Below are positions 8,529 to 15,097 of a DNA stretch of 64,000 bases, piece after piece. Numbering within the stretch: position 1 is the stretch's first letter; each line of letters begins with the position of its first letter. The translations under genes and the position numbers were made by a program. Origin of the DNA: Microthrixaceae bacterium (GTDB lineage Bacteria > Actinomycetota > Acidimicrobiia > Acidimicrobiales > Microtrichaceae); contig JAMLGK010000005.1 of the NCBI GenBank assembly GCA_023957995.1, forward strand, positions 62,001-126,000. Direction: 5' to 3'. The notes beneath the pieces were generated by a model. The model saw only the letters and a program-made list of their open reading frames with translations, was not told the DNA's origin and searched no databases.

Positions 8529-9669
8529 CCGGGGAGCCTCCGGCGGCTCCCCGCAGGATCACACGGAGCTCCTCGGTGCGCTGAGGCCAACCGAAGGACT
8601 CCTCACACCACTCGGCTCCCGCGGTCCCCATCGCAGCGCGGCGCGGCCCGTCCGCGAGCAGCCCGACGACAGCGGATCCCACCGCGGCGGTGTCCGTGCC
8701 GTCCACCAGCACTCCGGTGGTGCCCTCGCGGACCGCGTCGGGTACTCCTCCGATTCGACCGGCCACGACGGGCACACCAACGGCTTCGGCCTGGATGAAC
8801 ACGATCCCGAACGCCTCCACCTCACGCCCGCCGTGGCGCTCCCGGCAGGGCATGGCGAACACATCGCCCGCCGCGAAGTGAGCCGGCAGCTCGTCAGACG
8901 GGACCTGCCCCGTGAAGGTGACCGCGTCCGCCACACCGTTGGAGGCCGCTCTGCGCTCCAGCGCGCCTCGGTGGGGTCCGTCACCCACGATCATCAACCT
9001 GGTGCGCGGAACCTCGTTGCGCCAGCCTGCCAGGCAGTCGATCAGGGTGTCCTGACCCTTGCGCTCCACGAGTCGCGACACGCAGACCACGAGGGGGTCA
9101 TCACCGATTCCCCAACGCTGACGCACCTCGCGACCGTCGACGCCTCGGTGGTACTCCTGGGGATCCACCGCCGGGGGAAGCATCAGGTGCCGCGGGGCGG
9201 GACCGAACGCGGGCTCGAGGATCTCACGGCACCAACCCGACACGTAGGTGAGTGCCGCGAGGTTGTCACCGATCCGGCGCAGGACCCGTGTGCCACCGGG
9301 TGTGCGTGCAGCGCTCACCTCGAGGCCGTGTGTGAAAGCCACCGATCCGACCCCGGTGCGCCTGCGGATGTGCCCTGCGAGACCGGCCAGTGGGAAGGCG
9401 GCTCCGAAGAGCACCACGTCGGCCTGCATGCGTTCCACCAGACGCACTGCATGGCGGGCCGTAAGCGGCGTCGGCAACAACACCGGCGTGCGCTCGCGTA
9501 CGACCTCATAGGGCGCCGCACGGTCGAACTCATCGGAGTCCGCGGCGCTGGAGCCGAGGAGCACCACCGAGTCACCCGCGTCGCACAGCCCGCGGCACAA
9601 CTGGTCGACGTAGTACTGGATCCCACCGACGCGCGGCGGAAGATCGTTGGTGACCACCAACACCCTCAT
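8524..9669 (-). CDS. Glycosyltransferase family 4, PimB-like mannosyltransferase
   Basis: 381 residues from ATG 9669. The N-terminus MRVLVVTNDLPPRVGGIQYYV matches actinobacterial PimB-type GT4 enzymes, which add mannose from GDP-mannose to phosphatidylinositol mannoside on the inner face of the membrane. The donor-binding half has VVCVSRLVERKGQDTLI and MIVGDGPHRGALE. The usual GT4 E-x7-E motif reads EAFGIVFIQAEA, so the second Glu is replaced by Gln with a Glu two residues later. A longer frame upstream of 9669 is only a shadow of the neighbouring hydrolase. It starts 14 bp downstream of the dienelactone hydrolase gene on the same strand, so they may share a transcript. Acceptor is not proven. 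Confidence 0.82.
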   Translation of the reverse strand: MRVLVVTNDLPPRVGGIQYYVDQLCRGLCDAGDSVVLLGSSAADSDEFDRAAPYEVVRERTPVLLPTPLTARHAVRLVERMQADVVLFGAAFPLAGLAGHIRRRTGVGSVAFTHGLEVSAARTPGGTRVLRRIGDNLAALTYVSGWCREILEPAFGPAPRHLMLPPAVDPQEYHRGVDGREVRQRWGIGDDPLVVCVSRLVERKGQDTLIDCLAGWRNEVPRTRLMIVGDGPHRGALERRAASNGVADAVTFTGQVPSDELPAHFAAGDVFAMPCRERHGGREVEAFGIVFIQAEAVGVPVVAGRIGGVPDAVREGTTGVLVDGTDTAAVGSAVVGLLADGPRRAAMGTAGAEWCEESFGWPQRTEELRVILRGAAGGSPA

Positions 9670-9683
9670 TGGGCGAACAGACC

Positions 9684-10370
9684 TCAGCCGAGCGAGCCGC
9701 GGAAGAACTCGAGGGTGGATTCCCAGGCCTTCTCGGCTTCGGCGGCCTGATACACCTCGGGCCGGGTGTCGTTGAAGAAGGCGTGGTCGACCCCCGGGTG
9801 GATCTCGATGCTCGCGTCCTTGCCCGCTTCGCGCATCTCCGCCTCGAGCTCCCGGGCCGCATCGGGACCGAAGAATCCGTCCAGTTCCGCGAAGTGACCA
9901 CGCACCGGAGCTTCCAGCAGCGACAGGTCGGGCTTGGCGCCCTCCCAGGGGATCAGTCCGTAGAACGGCGCCACGGCGCCCACCTTGGATGCGCTGTGGC
10001 AGGCGCTGACCAGTGCCAGGCCGCCACCCATGCAGAAACCGATCACCCCGACCCGTTCCGAGGTGACCGCATCCGAGGCCAACAGGTAGTCGATCGCGGC
10101 ATCCATGTCCTTGGCTGCTGCCTGGACGTTGAGCGCCATCATCAGCTTGCCGGCCTCGTCGGGCTCGGTGGTCTTCTCGCCGCGGTATAGATCGGGCGCC
10201 ATCGCGGTGAACCCGGCGGCCGCGAACCGGTCGCACACGTCGGTGATGTGGGGCACGAGACCCCACCACTCCTGGATGACCAGCACCGCCGGACCCGCTC
10301 CTGATGCAGCGGGAGCCAGGTAGCCCGGACACGTTGAACCATTGACGGGGAATTCGACCATGTCACCCAT
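9684..10370 (-). CDS. Dienelactone hydrolase family protein
   Basis: 228 residues, ATG 10370 (a second ATG three codons on is possible). The Cys nucleophile is in GVIGFCMGGGLAL, the family Glu in VLVIQEWWGLVPHI, and the acid/His pair in HPGVDHAFFNDTRPEVY. This Cys-Asp-His arrangement is typical of dienelactone hydrolases (carboxymethylenebutenolidase), which hydrolyse enol-lactones in chlorocatechol or aromatic degradation; many genomic members have other ester or lactone substrates. There is no signal peptide. No aromatic-degradation genes are adjacent, so the substrate is open. Confidence 0.9.
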   Translation of the reverse strand: MGDMVEFPVNGSTCPGYLAPAASGAGPAVLVIQEWWGLVPHITDVCDRFAAAGFTAMAPDLYRGEKTTEPDEAGKLMMALNVQAAAKDMDAAIDYLLASDAVTSERVGVIGFCMGGGLALVSACHSASKVGAVAPFYGLIPWEGAKPDLSLLEAPVRGHFAELDGFFGPDAARELEAEMREAGKDASIEIHPGVDHAFFNDTRPEVYQAAEAEKAWESTLEFFRGSLG

Positions 10371-10421
10371 GTCGCCGAAGGTACCACCTGGCCCCAGCCG
10401 CAGATCAGGCCCGCAGGCCGC

Positions 10422-11150
10422 TCACCCCTCGAGCCTGAACAGCTCCGCGGCCACAGGGCAGTCCGGGGCATCCAGGGCGACCATGGGCAGGAGCCCGAAA
10501 GGCCCCACGAAGTGGCTGTACCGGGACAGATCCGAGAACTCCACACCGGAGTCCGGATCGCTCCGCTCGAGGTTCTCCCGCAATGCGTCCCACATCGGAT
10601 CGCTCAGATGGACGCCCACGGGAGTGACCAACCATGCCGGCCGAGCCCCGTCGGTGGCCGGAGACCGGCTGGTCTCTCCGCGCCGGGTCGCGTCGGGCCA
10701 GGCCGCGTCGGGCCGGGTGGCATCGGGCCAGGCCGCATCAGGTCCGTCGCCGATGGGCTCGGCCACCACCTGGGACCGTCCGATCGCCCGGGCCCGGAAC
10801 AGGCGCGGTCGGGCCGGGAGGTCGGCGCTGTCGCTGTCGCCATCAGCACCGTCGGACGGATCGACGCCGTCGAGGGCGTAGGCCAGCGCAGCGGTGGTGG
10901 GGTCGTCCTCCAGTTCGGTGATCGTGTCCTGTGCCACGGCCCAGACGTCCTGCGCGGTCAGCAACCGGGCGCAGGCCCACCAGAGCGGTCCGCACAGCAT
11001 CTGACGGGCGAGAACCCTCCGGCAGCCCGCCACCAGAGCCGGAGGTTGCTCCGCGAACGCCATCAGGGCGGCCGTGGCCTCGACGGCCAGCAGGGAGTCC
11101 TCCACGCCGTTCGCCCGGGCGACGAACCGGAGCCGCTCGATGGGATGCAC
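10422..11150 (-). CDS. Conserved hypothetical protein
   Basis: 242 residues if GTG 11150 is used, which leaves 58 bp to the divergent gene at 11209; starts at 11183 (GTG) or 11231 are possible but the last would overlap that gene. The N-terminal 95 residues (HPIERLRFVARANGVEDS..., LCGPLWWACARLLTA) look helical. The middle holds acidic linkers and four imperfect 5-residue repeats of the type PDAAW/PDATR (15-bp DNA units near 10686-10745). The C-terminal 70 residues contain VHLSDPMWDALRENLE and HFVGPFGLLPMVALD. I recognise no family. It lies upstream of the dienelactone hydrolase and glycosyltransferase on the same strand. Confidence 0.6.
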   Translation of the reverse strand: MHPIERLRFVARANGVEDSLLAVEATAALMAFAEQPPALVAGCRRVLARQMLCGPLWWACARLLTAQDVWAVAQDTITELEDDPTTAALAYALDGVDPSDGADGDSDSADLPARPRLFRARAIGRSQVVAEPIGDGPDAAWPDATRPDAAWPDATRRGETSRSPATDGARPAWLVTPVGVHLSDPMWDALRENLERSDPDSGVEFSDLSRYSHFVGPFGLLPMVALDAPDCPVAAELFRLEG

Positions 11151-11208
11151 GAAGCCGATCCTACGGCTGTTGGGGTCCCCCACATCGCCCGCGCTATCGT
11201 CACGGCTC

Positions 11209-11739
11209 GTGAGCACCGACACCGCTGCCACCCCTGAGGGCGACGCGACGACCGATTCCAGCGACCCATCAACAGTGGAACTCCACCCGCTCGGGGGAGA
11301 GCCGGTGAGCCTCGGCCAGCAGACCCGGCTGTTCCAGTTGATGGCAGTGGTCCTCGACCCCTACACCGAGGAATCCTCGTGGATCCTCCGCACGGCGAGC
11401 CGAATCCTGGCGGAGTTCGCCGAGGCCGACTGCAGGACCGCGTGGATCATCACCTGTGGCGAGGCCGACGCCCGCACCTTCCTCGGTCCCTACGCGCAGG
11501 AGTTCCTGACCTTCTGCGACGAGGATCGATCCGTCGTCAAGGCGCTCGGCCTGGACGAGATCCCGGCACTGGTGGCCGTGGGGACGAACGGCGAGGTCAT
11601 CGAATCCGCCGAGGGTTGGGATCCACCCGCGTGGCGCGAGGTCACCGACGAGATGGCACGGATCCTGGCCTGGAACCGACCGGTGTTCCCCAAACCCGGC
11701 GACCCGGTGCCGTTCCCCGGCACACCCGCCGCCGGCTGA
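11209..11739 (+). CDS. Thioredoxin-fold-like protein without CxxC
   Basis: 176 residues from a GTG at 11209. After a Thr/Ser/Asp-rich start the protein has an alternating pattern: a long helix (ESSWILRTASRILAEFAEAD), a strand WIITCGEAD, a helix, then DEIPALVAVGTNGEVIESAEGWDPPAWREV. The cis-proline-like IPALVAV and G-x-V-x-x-x-xGW segment resemble the second half of thioredoxin-like folds, but the CxxC is missing, so redox activity is unlikely. Function is unknown. It is divergent from the hypothetical gene to its left and converges with the SDR gene. Confidence 0.6.
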   Translation: MSTDTAATPEGDATTDSSDPSTVELHPLGGEPVSLGQQTRLFQLMAVVLDPYTEESSWILRTASRILAEFAEADCRTAWIITCGEADARTFLGPYAQEFLTFCDEDRSVVKALGLDEIPALVAVGTNGEVIESAEGWDPPAWREVTDEMARILAWNRPVFPKPGDPVPFPGTPAAG

Positions 11740-11755
11740 ACCAACGGCGTCCGGC

Positions 11756-12580
11756 TCAGCGAGCCAACCAACCGCCGTCGACGGTCAGGATCTCCCCGGT
11801 GGTGAAGCTCGACGCCTCCGACGCCAGGTAGAGAAGCGCTCCATCGAGTTCGCGCAGCTCTCCGCCACGTCCCATAGGGGTGTTCCGGTTCACGAAGTCG
11901 ACGCCGGCCGCGTCATCGAACATCTGCTCGCTGGTCATCTCGGTGGGGAACCAGCCCGGTGCGATCGCATTCACACGAACACCCTTGCGTCCCCACTCGG
12001 CGCCCAGCGCACGGGTCAGGTTGACCACGCCGCCCTTCGCTGCGCAGTACGACACCTCCTTGATCGGAGCAGCAGCGACCTGGCCCAGGATCGAGGCGAT
12101 GTTCACGATGCTGCCGTGGCCCGCTGTCAGCATCTGACGACCGGCGAGCTGACAGAGGTGGAACACCGCGACGAGGTTGATCTCGAGGGTGAACATGAAG
12201 TGCTCGAGGCTCTCCTCCTCCGCCGGCGAGGGCGTTCCGTAGCCGGCGTTGTTGACCAGCACGTCGATCGGTCCGACCTCGTCGAGTGTCCGCTCCACCA
12301 AGGACTCCCTGTCCTCGGAGCGGGCCAGGTCTGCGGGAAACACCGTGACGCGATCCCCGAGAAGGTCCGCCAGTTCCTCCAGCCGTTCCGCGCGGCGGGC
12401 GCAGATGACGACGTGCGCCCCCGCTCCGTGCAGCACCTGGGCGAACCGTCGTCCCAGGCCCGACGATGCACCGGTCACCAGGGCGACGCGTCCGGACAGG
12501 TCGAAGAGTTCTGCCGGCGCAGGAGGTCGCTCGAACCGCGGATCCGCTTCGCCGTGGCCGGTCTGGTCCTCAGTAGACAT
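11756..12580 (-). CDS. Short-chain dehydrogenase/reductase
   Basis: 274 residues from ATG 12580 (MSTEDQTGHG). Classical SDR motifs are complete: TGASSGLG nucleotide loop, NNAG, catalytic Ser in IVNIASILG, Tyr-x3-Lys as YCAAK, and PGWFPTEM after it. ICARR after the second strand, with Arg residues, suggests NADP(H) over NAD(H). The sequence resembles FabG or gluconate-5-dehydrogenase-type reductases. The substrate is unknown and the neighbours do not help. It converges with the gene at 11209 and diverges from the VOC gene, with an 80-bp gap holding the promoters. Confidence 0.88.
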   Translation of the reverse strand: MSTEDQTGHGEADPRFERPPAPAELFDLSGRVALVTGASSGLGRRFAQVLHGAGAHVVICARRAERLEELADLLGDRVTVFPADLARSEDRESLVERTLDEVGPIDVLVNNAGYGTPSPAEEESLEHFMFTLEINLVAVFHLCQLAGRQMLTAGHGSIVNIASILGQVAAAPIKEVSYCAAKGGVVNLTRALGAEWGRKGVRVNAIAPGWFPTEMTSEQMFDDAAGVDFVNRNTPMGRGGELRELDGALLYLASEASSFTTGEILTVDGGWLAR

Positions 12581-12659
12581 GCGGCGAAGGTACCAGCAGC
12601 ACACGACCCCGACCCGGGCCACGACCCCGGGCCACAGGCGATCACCTATCGTCAGCCGG

Positions 12660-13124
12660 ATGGGAAGCGACGAGCCACCGACCCCGCGGACCGAACCACT
12701 GCATCCGGGTGATCATCCCGTGGACCTGGGTCTCACGCACGTGGCACTGCCGGTGAGCGATCTGGATGCGAGCATCGCCTTCTACGGCGAGTTCGCCGAC
12801 ATGGAGGTCGTGCACCAACGCGGCGAACCGGGCGAACGGGTGGCCTGGATCTCGGATCGAACGCGGCCGTTCGTGGTCGTGCTCCTCGAACGCAGCGTCG
12901 ACCACAAACTCGGTGGTTGGGCACACCTCGGCGTGGGTCTCCCGTCACGGGCGGAGGTGGATCGGGTACTGCAGCGTGCCACCGACGCCGGCCACGAGGT
13001 GCTGGGACCGTTCGACTCCGGACCCCCGGTCGGCTACTGGGGGATCATGGCCGATCCCGATGGCCACAACCTGGAGGTCGCGTACGGCCAGGAGGTCGGC
13101 TTCACCGTGGAGTCGGCGGACTGA
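12660..13124 (+). CDS. VOC family (glyoxalase/bleomycin resistance-like) protein
   Basis: 154 residues from ATG 12660. One VOC module of two beta-alpha-beta3 halves is visible: GLTHVALPVSDLDASIAFYGEF with the first metal His, HLGVGLPSRAEVDRVL opening the second half, and MADPDGHNLEVAYG with the C-terminal metal ligand Glu. VOC enzymes bind a divalent metal and include glyoxalase I, fosfomycin resistance proteins and extradiol dioxygenases; the specific reaction cannot be told from the sequence. The last 23 bases overlap the convergent TrmH-type gene. The start has no strong ribosome-binding site, so it may be leaderless. Confidence 0.85.
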   Translation: MGSDEPPTPRTEPLHPGDHPVDLGLTHVALPVSDLDASIAFYGEFADMEVVHQRGEPGERVAWISDRTRPFVVVLLERSVDHKLGGWAHLGVGLPSRAEVDRVLQRATDAGHEVLGPFDSGPPVGYWGIMADPDGHNLEVAYGQEVGFTVESAD

Positions 13125-13821
13125 CCCCGGGCGCGTGCTGGGTCAGCCATGCGTGCATGGCGATGCCCGACGCCACCCCTGCGTTGATCGAACGCGTGGA
13201 GCCGTACATCGTGATCGAACGCACCTCCGCGCAGGCCGTCCGCGCCCGCTCCGAGAGACCCGGCCCCTCCTGGCCGAACAACAACACGCAGTGAGCGGGC
13301 AGGGGTGCCGACTCGAGGGGCACCGAACCATCGAGGTTGTCGATACCGACCAGCGCCAGCCCGGCCTCGCCCGACCACCTCGCCAGCGAGTCGAAGTCGG
13401 GGTGGTGCAGGACGTGGCAGTAGCGGTCGGTCACCATCGCACCCCGACGGTTCCAGCGTCTACGCCCCACGATGTGCACCGCAGCGGCACCGAAGGCGTT
13501 GGCGTTGCGGACCACCGTGCCGATGTTGAAGTCGTGGCCCCAGTTCTCGATCGCCACGTGGTAGCCGAACCGCCTGCGGTCGAGTTCCTCGACTATCGCC
13601 TCGATGCGCCAGTAGCGGAACTCATCCTGGACGTTTCGTCGGTCGCCTGCCTCCAGCAGTTGGGGGTCCAACCTCGGGTCATCGGGCCACGGTTTGCCAT
13701 GGGGCCCGACGCCGACGACGTCCCGCGGGTGCTCCGCAGGGCTGTCGGCCCCTGCACTGCTGTCGGCCCCTGCACTGCTGTCGGCCCCTGAAGTGCTGTC
13801 GGCCCCTGCATTGTCGGTCAC
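13102..13821 (-). CDS. TrmH/SpoU family RNA 2'-O-methyltransferase
   Basis: 239 residues from GTG 13821; further upstream the frame runs into the divergent gene. The three SpoU motifs are present: NIGTVVRNANAFGAAAVHIVG, LLFGQEGPGLSE, and MYGSTRSINAGVASGIAMHAW. These form the trefoil knot that binds S-adenosylmethionine; family members methylate ribose 2'-OH in tRNA or rRNA. The first 30 residues are a low-complexity GADS repeat encoded by four 18-bp DNA repeats and are unlikely to be part of the fold. The target RNA is not predictable. The 3' end overlaps the VOC gene by 23 bp. Confidence 0.88.
   Translation of the reverse strand: MTDNAGADSTSGADSSAGADSSAGADSPAEHPRDVVGVGPHGKPWPDDPRLDPQLLEAGDRRNVQDEFRYWRIEAIVEELDRRRFGYHVAIENWGHDFNIGTVVRNANAFGAAAVHIVGRRRWNRRGAMVTDRYCHVLHHPDFDSLARWSGEAGLALVGIDNLDGSVPLESAPLPAHCVLLFGQEGPGLSERARTACAEVRSITMYGSTRSINAGVASGIAMHAWLTQHAPGVSPPTPR
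13741..13812. repeat. 18-bp tandem repeat, four copies, inside the TrmH-type gene
   Basis: The unit GCTGTCGGCCCCTGCACT starts at 13741, 13759, 13777 and 13795 with 1-3 changes in the last two copies. Read on the minus strand it encodes repeated six-residue SAGADS units at the N-terminus of the methyltransferase. A unit length divisible by three keeps the frame if copies are gained or lost. Confidence 0.92.
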
Positions 13822-13845
13822 GGCACGGCACCGTACCGTGGCGAC

Positions 13846-14214
13846 ATGGCATCGCCGCGAGTCACGGTCCTGGTTGCCCACGGCAGCCGCAACCCTCGCT
13901 CCCAGGAGGCCCATGCCGCGCTGGTGGACGAGGTCGCGGTGCAGAGTGGCCGGACGACGGTCGCGGCATACCTCGAGATGGCCGAACCCGGCATCCCCGA
14001 CGCAATCGATGCTGCGGTCGCCTCCGGAGCCGCCGAGGTCGTGGTCGTGCCCTGCTTCCTGCACCCGGGCAACCACGTTCTGGTGGACATTCCGGCGGTG
14101 GTCGACGAGGCCCGAGAACGTCACGCGGAGGTCCCGATCACACTCACCGCTCACCTGGGTAGCTCGGCTGCGTTGGTTCCGGTGCTGGCGGAGCTGGCCG
14201 AGAACGCCTCATAG
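13846..14214 (+). CDS. CbiX/sirohydrochlorin chelatase-like protein
   Basis: 122 residues from ATG 13846. The N-terminal VLVAHGSRNPRSQEAH has the first active-site His of class II chelatases, and VVPCFLHPGNHVLVDIP has the second (LHPGNH). A single-domain length near 120-130 residues fits CbiXS or SirB-type enzymes, which insert Co2+ or Fe2+ into sirohydrochlorin for cobalamin or siroheme synthesis. No other tetrapyrrole gene is next to it. It is divergent from the TrmH gene with only 24 bp between starts, and lies upstream of the ABC exporter pair. Confidence 0.87.
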   Translation: MASPRVTVLVAHGSRNPRSQEAHAALVDEVAVQSGRTTVAAYLEMAEPGIPDAIDAAVASGAAEVVVVPCFLHPGNHVLVDIPAVVDEARERHAEVPITLTAHLGSSAALVPVLAELAENAS

Positions 14215-14277
14215 CGCAACGAGTCACCGCCGGTCGGCGCCCCGGCGTGGAAGCATCGGGGACGTAACCTTGGCCGG

Positions 14278-15090
14278 GTGAACGACCCCCAGCCGCCGCC
14301 GTTCGACCCCGCGACCCTGCCGGGCGCCGACGCACCGCAGCATTCCGCGCCCGCGCCCACGCAGCCCCAGTGGGCCGCGCAGGTGATCGACGGCTACAAG
14401 ATCTACGGCTCGGCCGACAGCGAGGTGCGCGCACTCGACGGCATCACCGTCGGGTTCGAACCATCACGCTTCACCGCCATCATGGGACCGTCCGGGTCGG
14501 GCAAGTCCACCCTGATGCAGTGCGCAGCGGGCCTCGACCGGCTGAGCCAGGGTCAGGTGTTCATCGGCGAGGTCGACATATCGACGCTGAACGAGAAGCA
14601 ACTCACCCTGTTGCGCAGGGAGCGGATCGGATTCGTGTTCCAGCAGTTCAATCTGCTGCCGACCCTCACCGCAGGTGAGAACATCACCTTCCCGCTGGAC
14701 CTTGCGGGTCGCAAGGTGGACCAGGGTTGGATGGACCAGGTGGTGACCACCGTGGGTCTGGCGGACCGGCTGACCCACAAGCCATCCGAACTCTCCGGTG
14801 GCCAGCAGCAGCGGGTCGCCGTGGCGCGCGCCCTGGTGGAGCGACCACAGATCATCTTCGCCGATGAGCCCACCGGCAATCTCGACTCCCAGTCCTCCGC
14901 TGACATCCTGCACTTCCTGCGCGACGCGGTCGACTCGTTCGGCCAGACCGTGGTGATGGTCACCCACGACCCGGTCGCCGCCACCTACGCGGACAGGGTC
15001 CTGTTCCTCTCCGACGGACGACTGGTGGATGAGTTGATGGCCCCCACCAAGGACTCCGTGTTGGCCCGCATGGGCGCTCTGGCCGGCTGA
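14278..15090 (+). CDS. ABC transporter ATP-binding protein, MacB/LolD type
   Basis: 270 residues from GTG 14278. The first 35 residues are Pro/Ala rich. Walker A is GPSGSGKST, the Q-loop is FVFQQFNLLPTLTAGEN, the signature is LSGGQQQRVAVARA, Walker B is IIFADEPTGNLD, and the switch His is in MVTHDP. The sequence VRALDGITVGFEPSRFTAIMGPSGSGKSTLMQ is typical of the MacB/LolD/FtsE-like group that powers FtsX-type permeases moving lipids, lipoproteins or peptides rather than importing nutrients. The permease gene starts 7 bp after the stop, so the two form an operon. Confidence 0.94.
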   Translation: MNDPQPPPFDPATLPGADAPQHSAPAPTQPQWAAQVIDGYKIYGSADSEVRALDGITVGFEPSRFTAIMGPSGSGKSTLMQCAAGLDRLSQGQVFIGEVDISTLNEKQLTLLRRERIGFVFQQFNLLPTLTAGENITFPLDLAGRKVDQGWMDQVVTTVGLADRLTHKPSELSGGQQQRVAVARALVERPQIIFADEPTGNLDSQSSADILHFLRDAVDSFGQTVVMVTHDPVAATYADRVLFLSDGRLVDELMAPTKDSVLARMGALAG

Positions 15091-15097
15091 GCGACCC

